A stretch of DNA of 64,000 nt from an archaeon (GTDB taxonomy: Archaea > Thermoplasmatota > Thermoplasmata > Methanomassiliicoccales > Methanomethylophilaceae): assembly GCA_024399155.1 (NCBI GenBank), contig JAKSHX010000002.1, forward strand, positions 32,657-96,656, given 5' to 3'. Of the stretch, positions 1 through 9,023 are shown one piece after another. The translations under genes and the position numbers were made by a program. The notes under the pieces were generated by a model. That model searched no databases, was not told the DNA's origin, and saw only the letters and a list, made by a program, of their open reading frames with translations. Position 1 is the first letter of the stretch, and each line of letters starts with the position of its first letter.

Positions 1-515
1 ACGAGTTCGCCACTTTGCTAAATTCATGCGGGAAATATGATGATGCGCCTATCGGTGTGAGGATATGCTTCGGTGATAAGTCTGCTATAAAAGAAGCAAA
101 AAATAATCGTTCTGATCACAGAAAAAGCATTTCTGAGGCACTACAATTTGTCAGGCAGAACAACTTGGTACACATTAAAAAATACATTCAATACTTTGAC
201 TCTGGTAATTTGATTAAAGATACCGTGATAGGTACTGTATCAGGGATGATACTTAATACTCCCGGTTTCAAAAAAGACGTACCAATAATTGCCTTTGCAG
301 ATTCTGATGACGGTATTAAGGTTTCTGCGAGAGCAAATAGAAGACTTGGGGAGATGGGATTAGATTTATCCGTGATTATGTTCGAAGCGTCAAGTGCCGT
401 GGGAGGTTACGGAGGAGGTCACAATGTGGCTGCTGGGGCAACCATCCCTGCTGACAAAAAGGAAAAATTTCTCGAGATTGTAGAAAATATGGTTCATTCT
501 CAACTATTTAAGTAA
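1..515 (+). CDS. DHH-family RecJ-like phosphoesterase, C-terminal part
   Basis: The reading frame is already open at the left window edge, so this is the 3' part of a longer gene. The visible ~170 residues match the C-terminal half of archaeal RecJ-like (GAN-type) DHH nucleases. A DHHA1-type glycine motif (GGYGGGH, then AAGA) lies close to the C terminus, followed by a short helix ending at TAA. Family members are single-strand nucleases or nanoRNases linked to replication and repair. The catalytic DHH motif would lie upstream, outside the window, so activity cannot be judged. The last 12 bases overlap the convergent argF gene. Confidence 0.75.
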   Translation, partial: EFATLLNSCGKYDDAPIGVRICFGDKSAIKEAKNNRSDHRKSISEALQFVRQNNLVHIKKYIQYFDSGNLIKDTVIGTVSGMILNTPGFKKDVPIIAFADSDDGIKVSARANRRLGEMGLDLSVIMFEASSAVGGYGGGHNVAAGATIPADKKEKFLEIVENMVHSQLFK

Positions 516-1418
516 TGCATACAATATCGCTTTCTGCGCATGTAGACGGTTTTCTGCCTGATCAAAAACTACGCTCTGAGGCCCTTCGATAACCTCGTTG
601 GTGATTTCTTGGCCACGATGACAGGGAAGACAGTGCATTACGATACAATCGGGTTTTGCAATGGACAGTAATTTGCTGTTAATTTGGTACATATGGAATA
701 TTTTTGTTGCCATCTCTATCGACGTATCATCTCCCATAGATATCCATGTGTCTGTGTATAGAACGTCTGCACCCTTACATGCTTCTCCCGGTTCATGTGA
801 TACAAGGATACTACTTCCATTTGTATTGGCGACGCGTGTAGCTTCAAGTAGGATTTCTGCATTAGGCATCCGTACCGCAGGGCAACATGCGATCATATCC
901 ATTCCCATTATAGCACATGCATAAAGTAACGAATTACATACGTTATTTCCATCTCCAACATAAACTAGCTTCTTTCCCTTAAACGAACCAAGTTTTTCTT
1001 TAATCGTCAACATGTCTGCGAGTGCCTGACATGGGTGTTCGAGGTTGTCAAGCCCACTAATAACTGGCACCGTTGCAATTTCTCCAATTCTATCCATAAC
1101 TTTGTAATCAAGTGCTCGGTACATTATACCATGAACAAACTTACTCATAACCCTGGCTGTATCCTCAACGGTCTCACCATGTCCCATCTGCATCTCGTTT
1201 GACGCAATGTACACCGGTGTCCCTCCGAGTTCACTCATTGCAACATGGAAAGAGATACGCGTTCTTGTGCTAGGTTTCTCAAATATCATAGCCAAAGTTT
1301 TTCCTTTCAATGGTTCACCATGATTTCCACGCTCAGCCTTAAGTTTAGCCGCCAATTCAACAAGTTGGGGCATATCATCTTTCATATCTAAGACTGAAAT
1401 AATATTACGTTTTGTCAT
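504..1418 (-). CDS. argF: ornithine carbamoyltransferase
   Basis: This enzyme transfers the carbamoyl group of carbamoyl phosphate to ornithine to give citrulline, in cytoplasmic arginine synthesis. At 304 residues it has the family's normal length. The carbamoyl-phosphate loop STRTR is at residues 50-54, HPCQ at 128-131, and the ornithine-loop motif HCLPCHRG at 262-269. The last is usually HCLPAHRG, so Ala to Cys is a small deviation. ATG start at 1418, TAG stop. No other arginine gene is adjacent. It is convergent with the DHH gene and overlaps it by 12 nt. Aspartate carbamoyltransferase is less likely given the HCLP motif. Confidence 0.93.
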   Translation of the reverse strand: MTKRNIISVLDMKDDMPQLVELAAKLKAERGNHGEPLKGKTLAMIFEKPSTRTRISFHVAMSELGGTPVYIASNEMQMGHGETVEDTARVMSKFVHGIMYRALDYKVMDRIGEIATVPVISGLDNLEHPCQALADMLTIKEKLGSFKGKKLVYVGDGNNVCNSLLYACAIMGMDMIACCPAVRMPNAEILLEATRVANTNGSSILVSHEPGEACKGADVLYTDTWISMGDDTSIEMATKIFHMYQINSKLLSIAKPDCIVMHCLPCHRGQEITNEVIEGPQSVVFDQAENRLHAQKAILYALLK

Positions 1419-1520
1419 AAAATACGATTTTGGTACCTATTAATAAAATTTGTCTGATAGTATAACCGTATTCCATTATGACCGTGCCAGATATCTAACA
1501 TAAAAATATAACATTTAATT

Positions 1521-2672
1521 TTAAGATGTTTTCACTTTTGAAACATCTTTTTGAATAATGTGCATGTTTTTAAAGACAATGTACAAAATCATAACAACAA
1601 TAATGTTGCGCATGAAAATAATTATCATACCTAAATCGTCAATATTTGCACCACCGTGCAATATTCCGATGTTGTATGTAAATTCCGCCTGAGTCATTAT
1701 AAATGATGCTACAGTAAGTTTAAACAATGCATTATTGAACATGTTATTTTCTAACATCAAGATAAATACTATCGGCGGTACCACCCATATGAGGTACTGT
1801 GCCGAAAACACTTTTCCCACTAGTATAAAAATGAATATAATGGCAACAATTGCATTCCCTACCGCTTTTGGTTCTCTCTTGATGTCAGTTTTGCGGTATG
1901 AATACAAAAAGTAAAAGCAAACTGAAACTGTACAGATTACCATTATAGGTGTAAGATATCCAACCACAAAATCAGGTATAGAACCTACCAAATTATCAGA
2001 ACCAAAATTTCCTGGGTCATTAGCAGATGTTTTTGTTGCTTTGGTCAATCCCATAATCACCAATAAATAAATCAATGATGCTGCGAAACTCTCTATGTGC
2101 AAAGGACGACACAAGTGATAGTTAAAAAAGTTGTAGAACATTTCCGGCTTTACAATCGTTACTGGTATCATGACTGCTAGTGTGGTAGCAATAACTACTA
2201 ACGCCCCTTTAGCAACGTTGTTCCATTCTCTCTTTGCTGCAAAAAGGAAAAAATATATCATACAAAACATCGCGGGGTATAGCTTTGTCATCACCCCAAT
2301 AGTTATCAAAATAAACGCATACGCGTATCTGTTCTTCACAAAATAATAAAAAGAGACGAGCGTCAACACCGTAGGAAAAATATCATATCTATCCGTAACA
2401 AATTCGAGGAGGAGCATCATCAAGGTGGAGTATGCTAACATGGCATTTTTGCGATTTTTGCCAAAGTGTTCTGCCAATTTATCAGTGTAAATGAGACCGA
2501 TAATCAAGAACACAAGAACTTCGATGACATAGTACACTTCATACGTTTCAGCAGTCTGACCGAATATTCCAGGCACAGCCATGAACACTAACGAAAATGG
2601 AGGATATTCCATGTTCGGAATTACTCCTCTAAAAAGGGGCTCTATATTTTTCCAATAGCGGTCATTTATCAC
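1521..2672 (-). CDS. polytopic membrane protein, GT-C/DUF2029-like glycosyltransferase candidate
   Basis: The 383-residue ORF is mostly hydrophobic, with about ten predicted membrane spans. Local features such as an FxDRYD segment near residue 92, a short KNRYAY loop and an M-T-K-L-Y-P segment resemble GT-C (GT87/DUF2029) enzymes, which use polyprenyl-phosphate sugars. The annotated start is GTG at 2672. The frame stays open upstream to about 2816 and encodes what looks like another membrane helix (basic residues, then ~20 hydrophobic residues around 2693-2750), but has no ATG, GTG or TTG. The true N terminus is therefore unclear: a rare start codon (CTG at 2774 is the only near-cognate seen) or a lost start. 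Substrate unknown. Confidence 0.6.
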   Translation of the reverse strand: MINDRYWKNIEPLFRGVIPNMEYPPFSLVFMAVPGIFGQTAETYEVYYVIEVLVFLIIGLIYTDKLAEHFGKNRKNAMLAYSTLMMLLLEFVTDRYDIFPTVLTLVSFYYFVKNRYAYAFILITIGVMTKLYPAMFCMIYFFLFAAKREWNNVAKGALVVIATTLAVMIPVTIVKPEMFYNFFNYHLCRPLHIESFAASLIYLLVIMGLTKATKTSANDPGNFGSDNLVGSIPDFVVGYLTPIMVICTVSVCFYFLYSYRKTDIKREPKAVGNAIVAIIFIFILVGKVFSAQYLIWVVPPIVFILMLENNMFNNALFKLTVASFIMTQAEFTYNIGILHGGANIDDLGMIIIFMRNIIVVMILYIVFKNMHIIQKDVSKVKTS

Positions 2673-2832
2673 CTCAGTTTTAAGATCAAATGCAAATATC
2701 GTAATTAAGAATCCAATACATGCGAGTGTAAACGCAACGGATAATTTGAGACGATACGCACGATATTCGTTCAGCCAAACACCTACAGCATAATAGCGAT
2801 GGTGATTTATGTTTAATTAGTGTAGTGAAAAC

Positions 2833-2842
2833 TTTATTTATG
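2833..2842 (+). promoter_or_regulatory. TATA-like box upstream of tRNA-His/rtcB
   Basis: An AT-rich TTTATTTATG element lies about 28-37 nt before the first base of tRNA-His, the spacing expected for an archaeal TATA box. No other clear promoter precedes rtcB, whose ATG lies 20 nt after the tRNA, so one transcript may carry both. Confidence 0.45.
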
Positions 2843-2869
2843 TCCACGTAATGGATGCATGCACTGTAT

Positions 2870-2947
2870 GGCCCGGATAGGGTAGCCTGGTTATCCTAGG
2901 GGACTGTGGATCCCTTGACTCGTGTTCAAATCTCGGTCCGGGCCCCA
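2870..2947 (+). tRNA. tRNA-His (GTG)
   Basis: A complete cloverleaf can be drawn. The acceptor stem GCCCGGA pairs with TCCGGGC. The anticodon stem GGGGA/TCCCT closes a 7-base loop with anticodon GTG at 2906-2908. The His-specific G(-1) is encoded at 2870 and faces discriminator C at 2944, and the 3' CCA is encoded at 2945-2947. No intron. It lies 20 nt before rtcB. Confidence 0.97.
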
Positions 2948-2966
2948 CTTATTTTCATAATTTGCG

Positions 2967-4430
2967 ATGGGTGTTGTTATGGTGTGGGAAGGAAGATTGG
3001 AAAAAATAGACAGCAACAGATGGAAAATTCCTGCTGATTATATGAAAGGAATGAAAACGGATGCCGTCATTTATGCCGATGACTCAATGATCGATAGTAT
3101 CCGATCTGATAACTCACCACAACAAATTGCTAATACAGCATGCATTCCAGGAATAGTAGGGCAATCAATAGCTATGCCGGATATCCATTTTGGATATGGT
3201 TTTCCAGTAGGAGGCATAGCAGCGGTAGACGCAGAATCTGGATCAATATCCCCTGGAGGTATAGGATTTGATATTAACTGCGGGGTTCGTCTCATAAAAA
3301 CAGATCTTGTGTTGAATGATATAAATGGAAAATTGAAATCACTCATTGACAATTTGTATAGGAATGTTCCGTCTGGATTGTGTTCTAAGGGGTTAACGAG
3401 AGTAGATAAGAGAGATATGCTCGAAATTCTTATGAATGGCTCAGAATGGGCTGTTGAGAATGGTTTCGGATGGGAAAAAGATCTTGATGTTACCGAAGAA
3501 TGCGGAAAAATGACATCTGCTGATGAACACTTTGTTAGCGACAAATCTAAAAAAAGAGGACTTTCACAATTAGGTTCATTGGGTTCTGGGAATCATTTTC
3601 TTGAAGTTGACGTGGTGGACACTGTATTTAATGAAGATGTTGCAAAATCGTTCGGACTAAAAAATGGACAGATCGCAATCACAGTGCACTGCGGTTCGAG
3701 AGGATGCGGACATCAGATAGCGACAGATTTTGTGCAGAGGATGGAACGATACATAAGTGATAACAAATTAGAACTTCCGGATAGACAACTTGCATGCGCA
3801 CCGTTGAATAGCCCCCTTGGTGAAGAGTACTTTAAAGCAATGTCTTGTGGTGCTAATTACGCATGGGCGAATAGACAGATGATCACTCATTGGATCCGAG
3901 AATCGTTTGAAAATGTCATGAACGATTCTGCTGAAAATATGGGGATCGATGTTGTATATGATGTAGCACATAATATTGCAAAATTAGAACGCCACACAAT
4001 TGACGGTAAAAGTGTTGATGTGCTCGTACATAGGAAGGGTGCAACGAGGGCATTCTGCGCCGGAAGATCTGAAATTACACAAATGTATCGCGATGTCGGA
4101 CAACCTGTTATTATACCTGGAGATATGTTAACTGGCACGTATGTTCTTGTTGGTAAAAAAGGAGCAATGGAACAAACTTTTGGGTCGTCATGTCATGGCG
4201 CTGGAAGACAAATGTCCCGTAAATTTGCCATGTCTTCTATAAACGTCAAAGATGTGAAGGAGAGCATGGCGGCTAGTGATATTTATTTGAGAAATGGTTC
4301 CGATGAAGGTTTGGTGGAGGAAGCCCCGCAGGCGTATAAAAACGTGGATCATGTGATTTCGATAGTATGTAATGCAGGTTTAACCGAAAAAATCGCTAGA
4401 CTTAGACCTATTGGCGTCGTTAAAGGGTGA
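2967..4430 (+). CDS. rtcB: RtcB RNA-splicing ligase
   Basis: This GTP- and Mn-dependent RNA ligase joins 2',3'-cyclic-phosphate and 5'-OH ends, the last step of archaeal tRNA splicing. At 487 residues it is the normal size with no intein. The metal and nucleotide residues are present: GFDINCGVR (C105), GNHF (H210), HCGSRGCGH (H241), and CHGAGR with H410 as the likely guanylylated histidine. ATG at 2967 gives MGVVMV; ATG at 2979 is also possible. It follows tRNA-His by 20 nt on the same strand and probably shares its promoter. Archaea also use it in rRNA maturation, which is relevant to the processing stem around the 23S gene in this window. Confidence 0.96.
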   Translation: MGVVMVWEGRLEKIDSNRWKIPADYMKGMKTDAVIYADDSMIDSIRSDNSPQQIANTACIPGIVGQSIAMPDIHFGYGFPVGGIAAVDAESGSISPGGIGFDINCGVRLIKTDLVLNDINGKLKSLIDNLYRNVPSGLCSKGLTRVDKRDMLEILMNGSEWAVENGFGWEKDLDVTEECGKMTSADEHFVSDKSKKRGLSQLGSLGSGNHFLEVDVVDTVFNEDVAKSFGLKNGQIAITVHCGSRGCGHQIATDFVQRMERYISDNKLELPDRQLACAPLNSPLGEEYFKAMSCGANYAWANRQMITHWIRESFENVMNDSAENMGIDVVYDVAHNIAKLERHTIDGKSVDVLVHRKGATRAFCAGRSEITQMYRDVGQPVIIPGDMLTGTYVLVGKKGAMEQTFGSSCHGAGRQMSRKFAMSSINVKDVKESMAASDIYLRNGSDEGLVEEAPQAYKNVDHVISIVCNAGLTEKIARLRPIGVVKG

Positions 4431-4489
4431 CCAAATTTGATGTGGGTTGTACTTGCGTCTTAATAAGTCTTTCTTTTTAAGCTATCCGT

Positions 4490-4800
4490 TTAAATTTTTT
4501 TAGCTAAAATACCGAGTGGTGTCATGACGTATGTTGAACCGACAATGTTTATGCTATGTGATTTGATATACGCCTTTGTATGTAATGCCTCGATAAATTT
4601 ACCTTTTTCATCAATATTTCCATTGAATTTGATATATCGACTGTAATGACAGATCTGCCCCTGTTAGTTGTATAACTTTATTCATGTAACTAACGCTTAA
4701 CGGTGTGCATAATCTAATTCTAGCCTCCGACGTTTTCCGTGTACATCGTATCTGTCTAGATTAACAGATATCATTTTTGGGGCTTCTGTCGATGATGTGT
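4490..4800 (-). pseudogene. decayed gene remnant, family unknown
   Basis: No intact ORF spans this ~390-bp gap, but the minus strand carries three protein-like segments in different frames, in order. They are about 30 codons beginning TSSTEAPKM near 4800, about 25 codons containing MNKVIQLTGADLSLQ around 4680-4620, and about 50 codons ending at TAA (4490-4492) that contain VGSTYVMTPLG. This looks like one gene broken by at least two indels, or by sequencing errors. I do not recognise the family. There are no transposase traces or terminal repeats. Confidence 0.4.
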
Positions 4801-4824
4801 CTTTTCTTTATAACCCTGTTTTAT

Positions 4825-5316
4825 TTATTCCCCATATCTCCAAAGTTTGTCTCCAACATTATGAATAGTTTTTATGGCTCTTCCTTTTTCTTTTGATTTA
4901 ATCCTAATCGCATCATATAATGCAACTCCAACTGCAAGTGGAACACCGTTTTTAACATCTTTAATCCAGACGAGATCTCCTTCTTTAACAGAAGAATCAA
5001 CATCCACTATACCTGGACCCATAACGTCAGCCCCATTGGTAACGTAAGGTACTGCACCCATATCAACTGTGACTGACCTAGTTTCTGGTTTATAGGCAAG
5101 AAGACCTCTGATCGTTAGAAAAGGTTTGCCTTCATAGATTATACACAAAATGTCTCCATTAACAAATATTACATCAAAATCTGTACTTTCGGCGATGTCT
5201 ACGACGTCTTTTTCTGTAAAGAAATCTTTTGTAAATAGTTGCTTTAGGTCTGTGGCAAGCTGTTTAACCTCTTTCTCTCTCATTCTTTTTCTTTTTTTTA
5301 TCCTAATATCAGCCAT
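4825..5316 (-). CDS. PUA-domain RNA-binding protein (MCT-1/MCTS1-like)
   Basis: A 163-residue cytoplasmic protein in two parts: an N-terminal pre-PUA region (about 1-80) and a C-terminal PUA domain (about 85-160). The PUA domain has the diagnostic GADVMGPGI segment around residues 95-103, followed by a beta-rich V-K-E-G-D-L-V stretch. The layout matches archaeal homologues of eukaryotic MCTS1, which works in translation initiation and recycling together with the DENR/SUI1 fold. The N terminus is very basic (KKRKRMR). ATG at 5316. It is transcribed alone, away from its neighbours. An archaeosine-transglycosylase-type PUA is less likely because there is no TGT domain. Confidence 0.8.
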   Translation of the reverse strand: MADIRIKKRKRMREKEVKQLATDLKQLFTKDFFTEKDVVDIAESTDFDVIFVNGDILCIIYEGKPFLTIRGLLAYKPETRSVTVDMGAVPYVTNGADVMGPGIVDVDSSVKEGDLVWIKDVKNGVPLAVGVALYDAIRIKSKEKGRAIKTIHNVGDKLWRYGE

Positions 5317-5512
5317 TAGAAATCTTATCTCTGTAAGTGTATAACAATTTTCTCAGATAACATGTGTTGATGTAAATTTTCGCTATATGTTTGTATGATG
5401 ACGTACGTAGATCTTGAGCATTTTGGTTATATTTTTCAATAAAAACTGCGTTTCTGCGGGGTGCATGATTATTATTTAATTATGTATCACTATCCTTTTT
5501 TGGTGTAAATTA

Positions 5513-6229
5513 ATGGGAATTAAGATTGCTATTTGTGAAACGGAATGCAAGAATGCACTATGTACTCCGTATAAAACCAAAATTGTAAAGGTGATGGTGA
5601 ATGACGTTGAAGGATTTGAAAACATTTCAGAGGTGGAAGAATTCGTTACTTTAGATGACGCTAAGAAAATTTTTACTGACTGGGAGGCTTTCATTAAAAG
5701 AAATAGAATCAGTAAGGAAACAGATGCTATTTACATGGTAAAAATCAAAAATGATGATGATAAAATAAAGCTTACACCTAAGATGCAAAAAAAATACACT
5801 GGATGGATTAATGTTGAAAGTTTGAGTGACACTGAAAAAGAAAGAGTTCTTGTGGCATCTAAACCGGAAAATCGTATCACTGAGTGGGATCGTATGGAAT
5901 TTGACGAGGTGAACGATATTTGTGCTAATTGCCAGTTATCGTGGTGTAAAGGATGCATTGGTACGTTCGGATCAGATAATAGTAAATTACCGGAGATTGC
6001 CGATAAAAAAGGATGTCCCCTCATCGCGTCTATTCCTAAAAGTTCAGAGGAACAAAAAAGGTTCAGTTCTGAAGAAGCACGAGAGCTTAAGAGAGAAGTG
6101 AATATACTTAATGCGGCACTCCTTGAGGAGGGAAAGATATTTGTAAGAAGGTACGGCAGGGCCCTCGAGCGTTTGGATGCCGTAGCGGACATTTGTATAA
6201 GAGAAAATTGTGGATTCTTCTTCTTTTGA
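5513..6229 (+). CDS. conserved-looking Cys-rich protein of unknown function
   Basis: I do not recognise this 238-residue protein. It has two cysteine groups. The first is N-terminal, C8-x3-C12-x4-C17. The second is C137-x2-C140-x4-C145-x2-C148, with another Cys at 168, and looks like a zinc knuckle or an Fe-S site. Between them is a charged region rich in Lys, Asp and Glu. A predicted helix of about 40 residues follows (EEARELKREVNILNAALLEE region), and the protein ends in four phenylalanines. ATG at 5513 after an AT-rich upstream stretch; TGA stop. It is convergent with the flavoprotein gene, 18 nt apart. No signal peptide or membrane span. Confidence 0.65.
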   Translation: MGIKIAICETECKNALCTPYKTKIVKVMVNDVEGFENISEVEEFVTLDDAKKIFTDWEAFIKRNRISKETDAIYMVKIKNDDDKIKLTPKMQKKYTGWINVESLSDTEKERVLVASKPENRITEWDRMEFDEVNDICANCQLSWCKGCIGTFGSDNSKLPEIADKKGCPLIASIPKSSEEQKRFSSEEARELKREVNILNAALLEEGKIFVRRYGRALERLDAVADICIRENCGFFFF

Positions 6230-6247
6230 GATTTGACGGGAATCTTA

Positions 6248-6817
6248 TTATTTCTTTATCAACTGTTCAAACATGTTGTGCGCCAATTGCCTAAGTGCCT
6301 TCATACCCTTACTATCTTTTTCAATGCTGGTAGGATCATTTCCAGTTAATACTGCAATAGGTGTTGAACCCACTACAACAACCTGGTTACCTAAAAGCCA
6401 ATTAACTAATTCTGAATAAACACTAATGCCACCGTCACGTTCCTGTATCGCAAATGCGGCACCAATCTTCCCTTTTAAAGGATTTTTTCCGAATTTGCAT
6501 GCAAACCCTGCACGTTCTAAAAATATCTTAAGTTGAGCGGTACACGAACCATAATACGCAGGTGATGCTAAAATTATACCATCAGCTATTTTCATTTTGT
6601 CGAGATAACTGTTCATGTTGTCATCTTCGGCGATGCATCTTCCATCTCCTCTTATTTCACATGAACTGCAATGATTACATGGATTCATATGGGATTCATA
6701 AATTTGAATGCAATCCGTCTCTATTCCATCCTTATTTAACTCGTCTAGAACCATATTCAAAGCATATGACGTACTGCCAAGGAGACGCGGGCTACCGTTG
6801 AAAGCCACGACCTTCAT
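6248..6817 (-). CDS. iron-sulfur flavoprotein (Isf-like NADPH-dependent FMN reductase fold)
   Basis: About 189 residues with a flavodoxin-like fold. The N terminus has the FMN-binding GSPR loop, followed by a compact cysteine motif, CNHCSSC then C after seven residues (about residues 46-60). This motif carries the [4Fe-4S] cluster in Isf proteins. ASPAYYGS further on is a second FMN contact. Isf proteins move electrons between ferredoxin and oxidants such as O2 or H2O2 in anaerobes, including methanogens. Start taken at the second ATG (6817), which gives the usual MKVVAFNGSP; ATG 6823 would add two residues. Single gene, convergent with the Cys-rich unknown. Confidence 0.85.
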   Translation of the reverse strand: MKVVAFNGSPRLLGSTSYALNMVLDELNKDGIETDCIQIYESHMNPCNHCSSCEIRGDGRCIAEDDNMNSYLDKMKIADGIILASPAYYGSCTAQLKIFLERAGFACKFGKNPLKGKIGAAFAIQERDGGISVYSELVNWLLGNQVVVVGSTPIAVLTGNDPTSIEKDSKGMKALRQLAHNMFEQLIKK

Positions 6818-6912
6818 ACACATCGCTGTGGTGTACGTTCATATAAACTAAATATTTATGTCGACGTCACCGCTGTAGTTTCGACACAATTGGCATAAAT
6901 TTTATTTTAATA

Positions 6913-7704
6913 ATGAAATCAGGTGATGAAGTGAATTTAGTGTTAGAAGTCAAAGATCTCCATGTAGAGGCTGGAGGAAAAGAAATTCTCAAAGGTGTTT
7001 CTTTTACAGTTATGAAAGGTGAGACTTGCGTCTTATTTGGACCCAACGGTTCCGGTAAATCAACACTTTTGTCAGCTATTATGGGCCTCACCACGTGCAA
7101 AGTCACACATGGAGAGATCATATTTAATGGAAAGAATATTACGGGGATGGCTGTAAACGAACGTGCTAAAATGGGTATAGGAATGATGATGCAAAGACCC
7201 CCAAACGTCACTGGTGTGACATTAGGCGACCTATGTAAGGCCATTAGTAGCGAAGATCATCTAATTTTAAAGAAGTCGTCCGAATTCAAAATGAAATCTT
7301 TTCTTGAGAGAGATATTAACGTAGGATTCTCTGGGGGAGAAATTAAAAGATCCGAACTCATGCAACTTATGGCACAAAAACCAGACTTCATTCTGTTGGA
7401 TGAACCCGAATCAGGTGTTGACTTGGAAAATATAAGTCTCATCGGACGGAAGGTTCATGAACTACTTTACTCAAAAGAAGATAGCAAGTGCAAAGATCGC
7501 ACAGAGTTAGAGTATAAACATGTGTCATCGTTGATTATCACACACACTGGTCAAATACTGGACTATACGGATGCTGATAGAGCATTCGTTCTTATGGACG
7601 GTCTCATTCGTTGCACCGGACGTCCCATGGACATTTTTAAAGATATTAGGGAAAAAGGCTATGAGGGGTGCGTATCATGCAGGATGGTTCAAACGAGTCA
7701 GTAA
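6913..7704 (+). CDS. sufC: SufC Fe-S cluster assembly ATPase
   Basis: ABC-type ATPase of the SUF scaffold, which builds Fe-S clusters in the cytosol. Walker A GPNGSGKST is at residues 43-51, the signature FSGGE near 138-142, and Walker B LLDEPESGVD near 160-170. Length 263 residues is a little above the usual ~250. ATG at 6913; a GTGATG alternative lies a few codons later. It overlaps sufB by 28 nt, so the two are translationally coupled. No sufD, sufS or sufE follows, so this is the minimal archaeal SufBC pair. An AT-rich promoter-like stretch precedes the start. Confidence 0.95.
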   Translation: MKSGDEVNLVLEVKDLHVEAGGKEILKGVSFTVMKGETCVLFGPNGSGKSTLLSAIMGLTTCKVTHGEIIFNGKNITGMAVNERAKMGIGMMMQRPPNVTGVTLGDLCKAISSEDHLILKKSSEFKMKSFLERDINVGFSGGEIKRSELMQLMAQKPDFILLDEPESGVDLENISLIGRKVHELLYSKEDSKCKDRTELEYKHVSSLIITHTGQILDYTDADRAFVLMDGLIRCTGRPMDIFKDIREKGYEGCVSCRMVQTSQ

Positions 7705-8891
7705 AGAAATCTTTCAACGCAAGACCCTCATATGATCATAAAGTTGATATCGAGACGTACGTCGTGGATGATTCTCAAATCAAGGTTGATAGTCTTTCTA
7801 AGATGGAAAAAAACACTCGTAAAACTATGGAAAATGTCGGTATCGTCACTGATGAAAAAGATCGTGCCGGAACCATAATGTTCATCAACAATAAAGTTAG
7901 CTACTGTTCAATTCGCAGTCAGGATGGATTAGAAATAATGCCTATGTCCGAAGCTGGAGAAAAGTACCATTGGTTAAAAGATTATTGCTGGAAAGCTGTG
8001 AACCCTGAGAGTGATGAGTACACTAAAAGAGCCTATCATGATAACGCAGATGGATATTTTATACATGTTTTGCCTGGGTATCACATTAAAGATCCAATTC
8101 AGTCGTGTATGATGATTGGTACAAAAAAAGGCATACAAACTCTACATAATGTTATTGTCATTGAAAATGGAGGATATCTAGAAATCATAACCGGATGTGC
8201 AACTGGAAGCCATGTCAACGAAGGTTTGCATATTAGTATCTCTGAAATATATGTGAAAGATGATGCGGAAGTAGTTTTCTCTATGGTTCATAACTGGGGA
8301 ACGAAGACAGCTGTACGTCCAAGAACGACGTGCATTTTAAATAAAAACGCAAGGTACACTAACAACTATATTTTGCTGGAGCCAGTAGGTACGTTGCAAA
8401 GTAATCCTTCATGCTTTTTAAATGGAAAAGGGTCAAGTTGTAAGTTCAACACTATATGTTTAGCTCAAAAAGAATCGGACATTGACATTGGCGGAATCGC
8501 TATACTTAATGCACCCAACACCAGTGCCGAGATTATATCACGCAATATTTGTAATGGTGGTAGAATTATAGCCCGCGGACGTCTCGTTGGTAACAGCAAT
8601 GATACAAAGGCACATTTAGAATGCAAGAGCATTATGATCAAGGACGGTGGAAGAACTGAGGCCATACCTGAGTTAGAAGCTACAGTACCTAATGTTGAGA
8701 TGACACATGAAGCTGCTGTCGGAAAAATTGCAAGAGAACAAATAGAGTATTTGATGTCCCGCGGACTTTCTGAAAGCGATGCAATTAGTATGATTGTTAG
8801 AGGATTTCTTATTGGGAGCATCAACGGCCTCTCTGAAAATCTCAGAAGTAAAGTTGATGATGCTATTAAAAAAACCGATCTCGGAAATTAG
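7677..8891 (+). CDS. sufB: SufB/SufD-family Fe-S scaffold protein
   Basis: Partner of SufC and scaffold on which [4Fe-4S] clusters form. The ORF is about 405 residues, as usual for archaeal SufB, which serves as both B and D. A right-handed beta-helix core is suggested by repeated short strands (residues ~120-330). The conserved C-terminal part has HEAAVGKI and, near the end, LMSRGLSESDA, the standard SufBD C-terminal signature. I chose ATG 7677, which has a GAGGGG ribosome site just upstream, over GTG 7668. The start lies inside sufC. Stop is TAG, one of few in this window. Confidence 0.93.
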   Translation: MQDGSNESVKKSFNARPSYDHKVDIETYVVDDSQIKVDSLSKMEKNTRKTMENVGIVTDEKDRAGTIMFINNKVSYCSIRSQDGLEIMPMSEAGEKYHWLKDYCWKAVNPESDEYTKRAYHDNADGYFIHVLPGYHIKDPIQSCMMIGTKKGIQTLHNVIVIENGGYLEIITGCATGSHVNEGLHISISEIYVKDDAEVVFSMVHNWGTKTAVRPRTTCILNKNARYTNNYILLEPVGTLQSNPSCFLNGKGSSCKFNTICLAQKESDIDIGGIAILNAPNTSAEIISRNICNGGRIIARGRLVGNSNDTKAHLECKSIMIKDGGRTEAIPELEATVPNVEMTHEAAVGKIAREQIEYLMSRGLSESDAISMIVRGFLIGSINGLSENLRSKVDDAIKKTDLGN

Positions 8892-9023
8892 CCGCATTTG
8901 AGGCTAACATTATCATTTTTGTTGTATTCGGGTGACGTGTTACACTTGGGATCACTCTTGAGTCATACATTCGTTCCATCGAACGCTGATATAGCCTGTT
9001 TTTTATAATATAAATTTAATCGG

